9,916 nt of DNA from Candidatus Omnitrophota bacterium. Lineage in GTDB: Bacteria > Omnitrophota > Gorgyraeia > 2-02-FULL-51-18. The stretch's first letter is position 1. The number at the start of each line of letters is the position of its first letter. The DNA lies in contig JACPXO010000066.1 in the NCBI GenBank assembly GCA_016196505.1, positions 1-9,916 of the forward strand, given 5' to 3'. The notes beneath the pieces are model-generated. The model ran no database searches and had not been told where the DNA came from. It saw only the letters and a program-made list of their open reading frames with translations. A program made the translations under genes and the position numbers. Shown here one piece after another: positions 1 to 8,736 of the stretch.

Positions 1-109
1 TATCCGTTTTCGCGATGGGACCGTTCCGGCGGATCACATCCAGAAGAATGATATTTTTCCGCTCGCGGTCGGTGAGATAATCACTTTTGTAAAGGGATCG
101 GTAAGCCAT
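1..109 (-). CDS. N-terminus of a ROK-family-like winged-helix regulator (partial)
   Basis: The first 36 codons of a protein that runs off the left edge. It starts at ATG 109-107 and begins MAYRSLYKSDYLTD. The next stretch, with ILLDVIRRNGPIAKTD at about residues 21-36, looks like the opening helix of an N-terminal winged-helix domain as found in ROK-family (NagC/Mlc/XylR-type) regulators, where 'I..NGPI.KTDI' leads into the DNA-recognition helices. AAAGGA at 119-114 lies 4 nt before the start, and a TATAAT-type promoter lies just upstream, so the start is well placed. In the family this domain precedes a sugar-kinase-like ROK domain that senses sugars. That part is outside the window, so the ROK assignment is an inference from the N-terminus alone. 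Another winged-helix regulator remains possible. Confidence 0.6.
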   Translation of the reverse strand, partial: MAYRSLYKSDYLTDRERKNIILLDVIRRNGPIAKTD

Positions 110-113
110 AATG

Positions 114-158
114 TCCTTTGGTTAGTCTGGATTATAACGCAAACAACATCCCAGTAAA
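114..158 (-). promoter_or_regulatory. Sigma70-type promoter and RBS of the ROK-like regulator gene
   Basis: Read on the minus strand there is a perfect TATAAT -10 box at 136-131 and TTTACT (4 of 6 matches to TTGACA) at 158-153, separated by 16 bp. An A/T-rich stretch at about 159-180 could act as an UP element. A start near 124 would give a leader of only about 15 nt containing AAAGGA at 119-114. The assignment is by consensus matching only. Confidence 0.6.
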
Positions 159-184
159 ACAAAAAATATTTAATAAACTTTATC

Positions 185-706
185 TTATTCTTTCTTAACC
201 CTTAAAGAAGTCCTGTAAATTAACCAAACGGTAGAAAGCCCCAGTCCCCACCCGACCAGGACATCCGAGGGATAATGCGCCCCCTGATACACCCTAGCCA
301 AACCTCCCAGGAAGGCGATGAACACCCACAGGAACTTGGATCTCTTTAAAAAAAGTATCATGAAAGCCGCCCAAGCCGCAAAAGTCGCCGCGTGCCCGGA
401 GGGCATCGAACCTCCATAGGCGTGGCCGATCAGGCGCAGATGGGAGAACATCAGGATGGGTCTCGGACGGTGGATCAGGTCTTTCAAAACAAGCACGAGG
501 GCTGAGACGACAAAGATACACAAGCCAAAAAAAAGCGCCGTTTTCCAAACCTCTTTCTTTCTTAAACCCCACCCTACGAGGGCCAGGAGAAAAGCGGTGG
601 CCATCAGGACTTTGCTCTTTCCAAAGAGGCCTAGAAATAAGACCGCCTCGTTCAGGAAGTCCGGGTGCGGAAGTCCGTTGATCCAAAGAAGAAGCGAAGT
701 ATCCAT
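185..706 (-). CDS. PAP2-family membrane phosphatase (lipid phosphatase)
   Basis: A 173-residue integral membrane protein with the complete type 2 phosphatidic acid phosphatase signature. K75-x6-R82-P83 is motif 1, PSGH at 102-105 is motif 2, and R138-x5-H144-x3-D148 is motif 3. The usual Ser before the motif 3 Arg is Ala137. H105 would be the general acid/base and H144 the nucleophile. Hydrophobic stretches at about 18-48, 55-75, 105-120, 126-140 and 148-165 fit the five or six membrane helices of small bacterial members. Such proteins remove phosphate from lipid carriers (undecaprenyl pyrophosphate) or phosphatidic-acid-type lipids at the outer face of the inner membrane. The substrate cannot be told from the sequence. 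The upstream glnA terminator separates it from glutamine synthetase, and no strong promoter or Shine-Dalgarno is evident. The start ATG 706-704 is preceded only by a weak AAAGAA. Confidence 0.9.
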   Translation of the reverse strand: MDTSLLLWINGLPHPDFLNEAVLFLGLFGKSKVLMATAFLLALVGWGLRKKEVWKTALFFGLCIFVVSALVLVLKDLIHRPRPILMFSHLRLIGHAYGGSMPSGHAATFAAWAAFMILFLKRSKFLWVFIAFLGGLARVYQGAHYPSDVLVGWGLGLSTVWLIYRTSLRVKKE

Positions 707-740
707 TGAGAATTCTTTAAAAACCTTCTTAAAAACGAAT

Positions 741-771
741 GAAACAAACCCCCCTGCCTTGCGGCAGAGGG
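741..771 (-). terminator. Rho-independent terminator of glnA
   Basis: Just after the glnA stop the minus strand reads CCCTCTGCC-GCAA-GGCAGGGGG (771-750). This is a 9-bp stem (one G-U pair) closed by a GNRA-type GCAA tetraloop, followed by GTTTGTTTC. The stable GC stem plus T-rich tail is a classical intrinsic terminator. It lies 20 nt beyond the glnA stop and 35 nt before the phosphatase start. Confidence 0.85.
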
Positions 772-790
772 CTTCGTCTATTATTTTCTA

Positions 791-2335
<1,545 letters not shown>

Positions 2336-2341
2336 TCTATT

Positions 2342-2347
2342 ACCTCC
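2342..2347 (-). promoter_or_regulatory. Strong ribosome binding site of glnA
   Basis: GGAGGT on the minus strand ends 6 nt before ATG 2335-2333. It is the best Shine-Dalgarno in the window and decides the start, so the unusual N-terminal tail of the glutamine synthetase is very probably translated. Confidence 0.85.
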
Positions 2348-2401
2348 GATTTGGACTTTCCTAGGACTGCCGAACTTGGCCTTTCTTTGAAGAACCCGAC
2401 T

Positions 2402-2430
2402 AACTTACTCCAGGCCACACTAACTGTCAA
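2402..2430 (-). promoter_or_regulatory. Probable glnA promoter
   Basis: Minus strand: a perfect TTGACA -35 at 2430-2425, a 17-bp spacer, then TAAGTT at 2407-2402 as a weak -10 (3 of 6). A start near 2395 would give a leader of about 60 nt ending in the strong GGAGGT. The weak -10 would suit an activated promoter, and a perfect dyad lies 11 bp upstream of the -35. I see no good sigma54 element (GG-N10-GC). Confidence 0.5.
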
Positions 2431-2441
2431 CTTCTAATTCA

Positions 2442-2462
2442 CGGATTTCGGCTATAAATCCG
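2442..2462. repeat. Perfect 7-bp inverted repeat upstream of the glnA promoter
   Basis: CGGATTT (2442-2448) and AAATCCG (2456-2462) flank a 7-nt spacer. The dyad lies 11 bp upstream of the TTGACA box, so it would centre near -57 of the proposed start, a usual place for an activator. On the minus strand another AAATC just before it (about 2473-2469) could pair alternatively with the GATTT arm. No T-tract follows, so it is not an intrinsic terminator. An operator role is inferred from position alone. Confidence 0.45.
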
Positions 2463-2510
2463 GGCAGATTTAGAATTTTACCGGCCATCGTGACGGGTGA
2501 TTTTCAGAAT

Positions 2511-2528
2511 TATTACGATCATATTACG
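2511..2528. repeat. Two TATTACG direct repeats at 11-bp spacing
   Basis: TATTACG occurs at 2511-2517 and again at 2522-2528, one DNA helical turn apart. This is the geometry of tandem half-sites bound by response regulators. It sits in the 235-bp xth-glnA intergenic region, 80 bp upstream of the putative glnA -35. The short AT-rich unit means chance is possible. Confidence 0.3.
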
Positions 2529-2570
2529 AAAAAACGGGAGGCATCTAAACCTGTCAAGATTTGATTAAAA

Positions 2571-3344
2571 TTATTTAAACTTGAGGGTGATGCCCACCGG
2601 GCAATGATCCGAGCCCATGACCTCCGGCAGGATAAAGGCGTCTTGAAGATTGGGCCTTAAGTTCTCCGAAATAAAATGATAGTCTATCCTCCAACCGATA
2701 TTCCGGCTCCGCGCGCCGGTCCTTAGGTCCCACCAACTGTACTGGCCGGGTTCTTGATTAAAAACCCGGAGAGTATCGATAAAACCGCTCGCGGCGAGCT
2801 TGTCCATCCACGCGCGCTCGAGCGGCAAAAAACCGGAAACCTTCTCGTTCTCTTTCGGGTGGGCCAGATCGATCGCCTGGTGCGCCGTGTTGTAATCGCC
2901 GCACACGACGATCCCCCTTTTCTTCTTTTTCAATTTCTTGAAGACTTCGAGCGCCGCGTCGTAGAAATCCATCTTGTACTTCAGGCGCTCGTCGTTCATT
3001 TTTCCGTTCGGGAAATATATGTTGAACAAAGTGAAGGGTTCAAATTCCGTCTCGAGCACCCGGCCCTCGTCGTCGAAACGCGGGATCCCAAAGCCGAGAT
3101 CCACCGCTTTGGGTTTTGTTCTCGAGAGGGTCGCGACCCCGCTGTATCCCGGACGTTTCGCGGCGTTCCAGTGGGCGTGATAGCCCGGCGGATAAAGGAT
3201 CTCGGGGGGCAGTTGATGGGTTTGGGCCTTGGTTTCCTGAAGACAGAGGATATCGGGGGATTCTTTCTTAAACCAGTCGAAGAACCCTTTTTTCAAAACC
3301 GCCCGAACACCGTTGACGTTCCAGGAGAGGATCTTGAAAATCAA
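2571..3344 (-). CDS. xth: Exodeoxyribonuclease III / AP endonuclease (ExoA/Xth family)
   Basis: A 257-residue class II AP endonuclease, the usual size. It cuts the DNA backbone 5' to abasic sites and trims 3' ends in base-excision repair. The EEP-fold motifs are complete: WNVNG (N9, N11), LQETKA (metal ligand E37), NIYFPNG (Y110), CGDYNTAH (D150, N152), GWRIDYHF (D221) and GSDHCPV (D246, H247). The start is TTG 3344-3342: it overlaps the ancestral thrH stop (TGA 3343-3341) as TTGA, has AAAGG 10 nt upstream, and gives the normal family N-terminus MIFKILSWNVNG. It is the last gene of the marR-tolC-RND-thrH-xth run and probably depends on coupling from thrH or on an unseen internal promoter. ExoA-like and XthA-like names are both defensible. 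Confidence 0.96.
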   Translation of the reverse strand: MIFKILSWNVNGVRAVLKKGFFDWFKKESPDILCLQETKAQTHQLPPEILYPPGYHAHWNAAKRPGYSGVATLSRTKPKAVDLGFGIPRFDDEGRVLETEFEPFTLFNIYFPNGKMNDERLKYKMDFYDAALEVFKKLKKKKRGIVVCGDYNTAHQAIDLAHPKENEKVSGFLPLERAWMDKLAASGFIDTLRVFNQEPGQYSWWDLRTGARSRNIGWRIDYHFISENLRPNLQDAFILPEVMGSDHCPVGITLKFK

Positions 3345-3867
3345 CGGGTGAGGGCCTTTAGAAGTTCACGATAGCTTGTGGTCACTTGAAATTGCGGGTA
3401 CTCTCGAGCGATCTGAGACGGCGGGTTGAAAAAGATCCCCTCATCGGCGGCCTTGAGCATGGTGACGTCGTTATAGGAATCCCCCGCCGCGCGGACCTTG
3501 AAACCGACCTGCCGTGCGCGTCCACTTCCAGCCAGTTGCAGAAAAGCGTGGGATGCCCGAGCTTTTCTAAAAGCGGTCCCGCGAATTCGTAATACGTATC
3601 GGAGAGAATGACGACCTGGGTATGCCCGCGCAATTTGTCCAAGAAACCGCGCGCTCCGGCCAGCGGCTTTATTTTGGAAATGACGCTCTGGATGTCTTTG
3701 AGCTTGACGCCGTACTCCCGCAAGATCCCGAGGCGCCGCTTCATCAAAACGTCATAATCCGGCACCTCGCGCGTGGTAAGCCGCAGAGAGTCGATTTTTG
3801 TTTTTTTGGCGACCTGGATCCAGATCTCCGGGACCAGGACGCCTTCCAAGTCCAGACAACAGATCAT
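3341..3867 (-). pseudogene. thrH: Broken thrH (phosphoserine phosphatase / homoserine phosphotransferase, HAD family)
   Basis: Residues 1-120 from ATG 3867 closely match ThrH: CLDLEGVLVPEIW carries HAD motif I (D6, E8), PDYDVLMKRR follows, and ILSDTYYEF carries motif II (S89). After DAHGR (codon 120, 3510-3508) the frame runs into unrelated sequence and stops at 3382. From 3508 the -1 frame resumes ThrH as VGFKVRAAGDSYND (motif IV) through PPSQIAREYPQF to a TGA at 3343-3341. Compared with ThrH as I recall it (about 205 residues), about 20-25 codons between motifs II and IV are missing, including the motif III lysine. The lesion is thus a deletion not divisible by three, of very roughly 60-75 nt. 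The two parts sum to 175 residues. The product would be inactive unless this is a sequence or assembly error. The start lies 6 nt after the RND stop with GAAGGG at 3882-3877. Confidence 0.88.
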
Positions 3868-3873
3868 ACGAGG

Positions 3874-6800
3874 TTACCCTTCTTGAATTGCCGGCGCTTT
3901 TGAGGGGCGTTCGAACTTGGAGAGTATATCATAAGCGCACGGAACTACAAAGAGCGTGAGCACCGTGGATAAAATGACACCACCAATGACAGCCACGGCC
4001 ATGGGGATCCTGGACTCGGCTCCAGGACCTATCGCCAGGGCCGGCGGAATCGCGGCGGTGATGGTGGCAATAGAGGTCATCAGAATGGGCCTCAAACGGA
4101 TCGGGCAGGCCTGGATCAGCGCCTGTCTTACGGGAATGCCCTCTCGCCGGATCTGGTTGGTGAATTCCACCAAAAGAATGGAATTCTTCTTTACGATACC
4201 CATCAAAAGGATCAATCCGATCATGCTGTAAATATTGAGGGACTGGTTGGCGACCAGGAGAGCGAACAAAGCGCCGGAAATGCTGAACGGCAGCGCCAAA
4301 AGCACCGTGAAAGGATGGATGTAGCTATTGAACTGCGACGCCAGGACCATATAAGCCACGATGATCCCAAGCCACAACGCGAAAAACAAACTGCTGAAGG
4401 ATTCCTTAAATACCTTCGCGCTTCCGCTTAAGACCACACGGTACCCCTCCGGTAGCACTTCTTTCGCGATCTGAGTGACGGCGTCGATCGCGTCGCTTTG
4501 TGACTTACCGGCGGTGACGTTGGCGAAGATCCCTATAGCCCGCTCACGCTCCCTGCGCGTGATGCTGAGAAGCGACGGTTTAAGCTCCACGTCGACCACG
4601 TCGGATAACTTCACCATCTCCCCGTGATTATTCCACACCCAAAGTCTTTCAATGTCCTCAGGATTCATGCGTTCATCCGCGACAAGCCGCACCCGCGCGT
4701 CATAACGCCTGCCCTCCCGGGTATATTTTCCGACACGCTGGCCGCCGATAAGCGCGTTCACGGTGTTCCCGATCGTCGCCATATCCACACCGCGCTCTTG
4801 CGCCTTGCGGCGGTTCGGCTTGATCTGCACCTCCATGACCCCCAAGAGATAGTCGGTGTCCACGTCGACCATGAGTCCCGTTTTTCTCATACGTTCCATG
4901 ATCTCGTGGGAGTAACCGGCGAGTTTTTCCCAGTCCCGGCCGCGCACAGTAAATTCCACCGGAAACCCCCGCTGGGCCGTGAAACCTCGGGTCGATAAGT
5001 CTTGGATGAACGCCTTCGTATCCGGAATTTTGTTGAGCTCTTTCCTGAAAACCCCGATGAGCTCCTGCTGGCTTAAAGGATGCTTAAACCCGGGCCGAAT
5101 GCCGCGTTCATTTTTATCCTTAAGCGTCACGAATAAAATCCCCGTGTTCACCTCCCCGCCTCCAAATCCGCCGATGGCGCCGAAATAGCGCTTGACCTCG
5201 GAACAGCTTAAGACGAATTTTTCGGCCTGCTTGAACCGCGAGTCGGTGAATTCAAGCGACGACCCCACGGGGGTCTGCAGACGGCACAAAAACATTCCCT
5301 GATCCTGCGGCGGCACAAATTCTTTTCGTAGAACTTTGAACAAGCTCAGCGAGACGATAAAAACCAGAAGAGCCGCGCCCACGACCAACCACCGGCGCTT
5401 GAGTACTCCTTCCAAGGCCTTTCCATACGCCTTCGCCAGTCCCGTGAAAGAGTGATCCATCATTTTTCCGAAACGCGTGGTCCGCTCTCCGACCCGCAGA
5501 AATTGTGACGCACGCATGGGGGTCAGCGTCAACGCTTCCAAAAGCGACAAGAGCACCGCGGCCGAGATCGTCACGCCGAATTGAAAGAAAAATTTTCCGA
5601 TCACCCCTTTCATGAACGCCACCGGCAGGAAGATCGCTATGAGCGCCGCCGTGGCCGCCACCGCCGCGAACGTGATCTGGCGTGCGCCGCTCCGCGCCGC
5701 CTCCACTTTTTCCTGGCCCTTTTCCCGGTGACGGACGATATTTTCCAGCACCATGATGGCGTCGTCGACCACGATGCCGATGGCCAGGGACAACCCCAGC
5801 ACCGTGAACGTATTCAACGTAAAATTCATGAATCTGAAAAACAAAAAAGCCCCTATGATGGACGTCGGGATCGCGAGCAGGACGTTCAAGGTCGAGCTCC
5901 ACGACCCTAAAAAAGCCCAGCACACGAGAGACGTAAGAAGCGCCGAGAGGATCAGCATGAAAATGAGCTCTCGGATCGAGTCCTCCACGAAGCGCGTGCT
6001 GTCAAAATTGATGCCGATATCCATCCCCTGAGGAAGCTCTTTTTGAACCTCCTTGAGCCGCTTTTTAACCTCATGCGCCACTTCGACCGCGTTCGAGCCG
6101 CGCTGTTTCCGGATCCCGAGTCCCACGGCGGGACGTCCCTGCACTCTCGACAACCGCCGCTGGTCCGCCAGGCCGTCTTCGATCACCGCTACATCTTTAA
6201 GATAAATAGGTTTATAAACCGGGTGGCCGCCGCGGTGCGAGATGATGATGTCTCCGAACTCCGCGACCGAGGAGGCCTCACCCATCGCCCGGACGTTCAT
6301 TTCTTTCTCGGGCGTTTCGATGCGGCCGGCCGGAACCTCCGAATGGTTGGATTGGATGGCGTCCACCACGTCCATAGCCGTGAGTTGGTACTGGTCAAGT
6401 TTATCGCCCGAGATCCACACCCTCAGATTCCTGTCCACATACCCGCCCAGGATGATGTCGCCCACGCCGGAAATGGTTTGAAAACGGTCTTTCAAGACAT
6501 CCTGCACGTATCCCATGAGCTCGCGGCGCGGGATGCTCCCGGAAACTCCGAGCCAGAGAATGGGCTGATCCGTCGGATTGACTTTAGTGACCACCGGCGG
6601 GTCGATCTCTTTGGGAAGCCGTAATTGCGCCTGTGTCATTTTGGTTTGCACTTCCTGGAGGGCCGCGTCGATGTCCCGTTCAAGCTCAAACTCCACCGTG
6701 ATCTCCGCCACCCCCTGGCGGGTCGAGGAGGAGACTTCGCGCACTCCTTGAATGCTCATGACGGCGTCCTCGGCGATATCGACGACGTCACTTTCCATCA

Positions 6801-6972
6801 CTTCGGGCGCGGCGCCTTCCCATGTGATCCTCGCCGAGACCACCGGAAAGTCCACGTCCGGCATTTCGCTGACCCCCAAATCCGTGAACGCGATCCACCC
6901 GAAAAAGATGAGGCCGACCATCAGCATCCAAGCGAAAACGGGGTTTTTAATGGAAATGTCGGATAGGGTCAT
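3874..6972 (-). CDS. RND-family efflux pump inner-membrane transporter (AcrB/HAE1 type)
   Basis: A 1032-residue proton-driven drug/amphiphile exporter of the AcrB type; pumps of this family work as trimers. It has the two-fold RND layout: TM1 at about 11-31, a large periplasmic loop to about 335, TM2-6 to about 490, TM7 at about 528-547, a second periplasmic loop to about 857, then TM8-12. Proton-relay residues are present: D403-D404 in IGIVVDDAIMVLEN (TM4) and K929 in GIVKKNSILLVEF (TM10). Conserved PPVVTKVNP (125-133) and EFVPPQDQG (551-559) also fit. The start is ATG 6972-6970, overlapping the tolC-like stop as ATGA, with AAGGA at 6984-6980. A longer in-frame reading from 7032 would add 20 residues atypical of the family. 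Drug versus lipid or solvent substrate cannot be decided. Heavy-metal (CzcA) type is less likely, because the TM4 motif is the DD of HAE1 pumps. No adaptor gene adjoins it. Confidence 0.96.
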   Translation of the reverse strand: MTLSDISIKNPVFAWMLMVGLIFFGWIAFTDLGVSEMPDVDFPVVSARITWEGAAPEVMESDVVDIAEDAVMSIQGVREVSSSTRQGVAEITVEFELERDIDAALQEVQTKMTQAQLRLPKEIDPPVVTKVNPTDQPILWLGVSGSIPRRELMGYVQDVLKDRFQTISGVGDIILGGYVDRNLRVWISGDKLDQYQLTAMDVVDAIQSNHSEVPAGRIETPEKEMNVRAMGEASSVAEFGDIIISHRGGHPVYKPIYLKDVAVIEDGLADQRRLSRVQGRPAVGLGIRKQRGSNAVEVAHEVKKRLKEVQKELPQGMDIGINFDSTRFVEDSIRELIFMLILSALLTSLVCWAFLGSWSSTLNVLLAIPTSIIGAFLFFRFMNFTLNTFTVLGLSLAIGIVVDDAIMVLENIVRHREKGQEKVEAARSGARQITFAAVAATAALIAIFLPVAFMKGVIGKFFFQFGVTISAAVLLSLLEALTLTPMRASQFLRVGERTTRFGKMMDHSFTGLAKAYGKALEGVLKRRWLVVGAALLVFIVSLSLFKVLRKEFVPPQDQGMFLCRLQTPVGSSLEFTDSRFKQAEKFVLSCSEVKRYFGAIGGFGGGEVNTGILFVTLKDKNERGIRPGFKHPLSQQELIGVFRKELNKIPDTKAFIQDLSTRGFTAQRGFPVEFTVRGRDWEKLAGYSHEIMERMRKTGLMVDVDTDYLLGVMEVQIKPNRRKAQERGVDMATIGNTVNALIGGQRVGKYTREGRRYDARVRLVADERMNPEDIERLWVWNNHGEMVKLSDVVDVELKPSLLSITRRERERAIGIFANVTAGKSQSDAIDAVTQIAKEVLPEGYRVVLSGSAKVFKESFSSLFFALWLGIIVAYMVLASQFNSYIHPFTVLLALPFSISGALFALLVANQSLNIYSMIGLILLMGIVKKNSILLVEFTNQIRREGIPVRQALIQACPIRLRPILMTSIATITAAIPPALAIGPGAESRIPMAVAVIGGVILSTVLTLFVVPCAYDILSKFERPSKAPAIQEG

Positions 6973-8279
6973 TTCGCTATCCTTGCGTGGGTTTCCATGG
7001 GCAGATCGCCGGCAGCTGCCCTCAGCTTCCAATAATTCTTTCTCATCTCAAAGTGAGCGGCATTCCACTGGCGGAGAACCTCCTGGTATTTTTTCAACGC
7101 CTCGAGAACATCCAGGTTGCTGACAAGCTGGCGCCGGTATTCGAGGGTATTTAGCTCATAGTTTTTTCCCGCGTGCCTGGCCGCCTGCCGGAAGGCGCTG
7201 TGCCTGGCATGCGACGCTTTTAATTTTTCGTAAGCGTTCCTGATCTCGAGCGTAGCCAAGCGCTTGGATTTTTCAAACTCCGCCTTGGCTCTTTCGCGCT
7301 GAGCCGCCGCCTCTTTGATCTCGCCCGCCGTTTGTGTCCCCTTGAACACCGGGACGTCCACCGTGAAGAGCACATCCCAATCCACATCCTTCTGGGTGCC
7401 GACGCGTTCCGTGTAGTAATTCCCGTCCAGTTTCACGGAAGGATAAAGCCTGGACCGCGCGATCGTGACGTTTTTCTCGGCCAGGCCCTTCGCGGCCTCG
7501 GCGGCCTTCACGTCTGATCGGCGCGCGGATCTCACCGAAACTTCCTTTTTATCCAATTCCAGAACAAGTTCTGAGTTTTCCTCGTCTTCGCTCAAGCCGC
7601 CTTCGAGGTCTTTTCCGATATAAAACTCCAGAAGCTGCCGATAGATCCAGGTGAGACTGCGGGCCTCGTGAAGTTCCGCCTCGGTGGTCCTAAGGTCCGA
7701 CAAAGCCGCCTGGACTTCGCTGTCGCGCGAACGGCCGATGCGCGCGCGGGACACGAGATCCCTCACGCGGTTTTTGATGCGCAGGCGCGACTCGCTCAAG
7801 ATCTCCTCGTCTTTCTCGGACTGCCGCACCGCGTAAAACGCCTCCATCACGTCTATGAACAAAAGCTCTTTGGCGCGCGCGAGCTCGAGTTCACGTTGTT
7901 TTTTTTCAAGACCCGCTCCCGCGATCGCGGCTTGTTCTTTAAACCCCGTGAAGATCGGCTGGCTAAAAACAAATTTTTGTTGAGGGGTGGACTGGCGCAA
8001 AAGACTTCCCGCGACTCCCTCGGAAGAAACACCCTCCGGAGCGTCCTGTTCCTGATGAGTGATCAAATAATTGACTTTCGGTGTGACGCCCGCGAAAGCG
8101 CGGTAAAACCTTGCCTCCGCCTCGTTCAAGAGTTCTTTTTTCATCACGATGTCTTCGCTCTGCTTGAGGGCAAGATCATAGGCCTCGTGAAGCGTGAGCG
8201 CTAAAGCCGGGCCCGTGGCGAGCAAGGAGGATAAAAGACCTGCGGCAACACAAAAAAAGACGCGGCAACGCATGGTCAT
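6969..8279 (-). CDS. TolC-family outer-membrane efflux channel
   Basis: A 436-residue outer-membrane factor, the usual length. A Sec signal peptide covers residues 1-27 (MTMRCR, a hydrophobic core, then ALA before LTLHEAYDLALK), and the mature protein starts with the typical TolC-family helix. Two OEP repeats follow at about 28-220 and 250-425, with long Ala/Glu/Lys/Arg coiled-coil helices (ELELARAKELLF, EAAAQRERAKAEFEKSKRL) and a Y-P-S-V type strand start at RLYPSVKLDGNY. It would form the trimeric exit duct for the RND pump encoded next. The ATG 8279-8277 overlaps the marR stop (ATGA 8279-8276). A second ATG two codons on (8273-8271) is also possible. The end overlaps the RND start (ATGA 6972-6969). 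I saw no lipobox, so it is probably not a lipoprotein. Confidence 0.94.
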   Translation of the reverse strand: MTMRCRVFFCVAAGLLSSLLATGPALALTLHEAYDLALKQSEDIVMKKELLNEAEARFYRAFAGVTPKVNYLITHQEQDAPEGVSSEGVAGSLLRQSTPQQKFVFSQPIFTGFKEQAAIAGAGLEKKQRELELARAKELLFIDVMEAFYAVRQSEKDEEILSESRLRIKNRVRDLVSRARIGRSRDSEVQAALSDLRTTEAELHEARSLTWIYRQLLEFYIGKDLEGGLSEDEENSELVLELDKKEVSVRSARRSDVKAAEAAKGLAEKNVTIARSRLYPSVKLDGNYYTERVGTQKDVDWDVLFTVDVPVFKGTQTAGEIKEAAAQRERAKAEFEKSKRLATLEIRNAYEKLKASHARHSAFRQAARHAGKNYELNTLEYRRQLVSNLDVLEALKKYQEVLRQWNAAHFEMRKNYWKLRAAAGDLPMETHARIAK

Positions 8280-8728
8280 TCTTTCGGCGGCGCCTGAAGG
8301 TGTGACTTGACTTTAAGGAGCGCGGATAAATAATCCCGGCGTTCTTTCTCGTTCAACACTTTAAAAATTTCCTGGATGCTTTGACGCTTCTGCCTCAGGA
8401 TCTGCGAAATGACTCGTCTCCCCCGTGAGGTGAGACATACCCAGACGACGCGCCGGTCAGCGTCGTCGTGCCACCTCTCCAGCATCCGGGCCCGGAGCAG
8501 GCGGTCGATGAGCACCGTCCCCGAGCTCATTTGAATGGACAGCGCCTTGGCCATGTCCGTCATTTTCGCTTTTTCATGCTGGGAAAGGTAGTGAAGCGCC
8601 ACCATCTGCGGGAACGTGATCTGGCCGCGTGTGAGTTCATTGTCCTCGCGCTTGGCGAACTCGCGCAGGATAAGCGGCATGATGGTGACCACTTGTTTAC
8701 TGAAGTCGTTGAGCGACGGGCCGGACAT
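8276..8728 (-). CDS. MarR-family transcriptional repressor
   Basis: A 150-residue winged-helix regulator of typical MarR length. N- and C-terminal helices for dimerisation flank the DNA-binding core: MVALHYLSQHEKAKMTDMAKALS (about 42-64), recognition helix around SSGTVLIDRLLRARMLER (68-85), and wing DADRRVVWVCLTSRGR (89-104) with the hallmark D-x-R-R. It probably binds as a dimer to the inverted repeat over its own promoter and is released by a small ligand, so inducing the efflux genes. The start is taken as ATG 8728-8726, with AGGAGA at 8738-8733 5 nt after its AGGAG core. A TTG one codon upstream (8731-8729) is too close to the Shine-Dalgarno. The ligand cannot be inferred. Confidence 0.94.
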   Translation of the reverse strand: MSGPSLNDFSKQVVTIMPLILREFAKREDNELTRGQITFPQMVALHYLSQHEKAKMTDMAKALSIQMSSGTVLIDRLLRARMLERWHDDADRRVVWVCLTSRGRRVISQILRQKRQSIQEIFKVLNEKERRDYLSALLKVKSHLQAPPKE

Positions 8729-8736
8729 CAACTCTC

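Noticed and set aside
2529..2557. A terminator after xth (T6 run at 2534-2529)
   Set aside because: No stable GC stem precedes the T run; the best pairing is about 3 bp with an 8-nt loop.
2529..2557. A second promoter from TTGACA at 2557-2552
   Set aside because: At 17 bp the -10 position is TTTTTT, and the nearest good hexamer (TAATAT) is 25 bp away, too far.
3382..3510. The out-of-frame tail of thrH read as a natural C-terminus (SVSRSARRG onward)
   Set aside because: The -1 frame over the same bases encodes the conserved ThrH motif IV and C-terminus, so the tail is a frameshift product rather than a real domain.
5252..5923. A 223-codon open frame on the minus strand inside the RND gene
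   Set aside because: It lies wholly within the RND pump in another frame, has low-complexity Gly/Arg/His composition and no recognisable motif. The RND frame there carries the conserved TM4 motif.
6043..6624. Long plus-strand open frames (also 2754-3374, 7668-8204 and 5581-5910)
   Set aside because: All are antisense to well-supported genes. Their His/Arg/Asp-rich translations have no motifs, as expected of antisense shadows in GC-rich coding DNA.
6973..7032. A longer start for the RND pump with 20 extra residues
   Set aside because: The family N-terminus begins at MTLSDISIKNP. ATG 6972 has AAGGA 7 nt upstream and an ATGA overlap, and the extra stretch is the end of the TolC-like gene in another frame.
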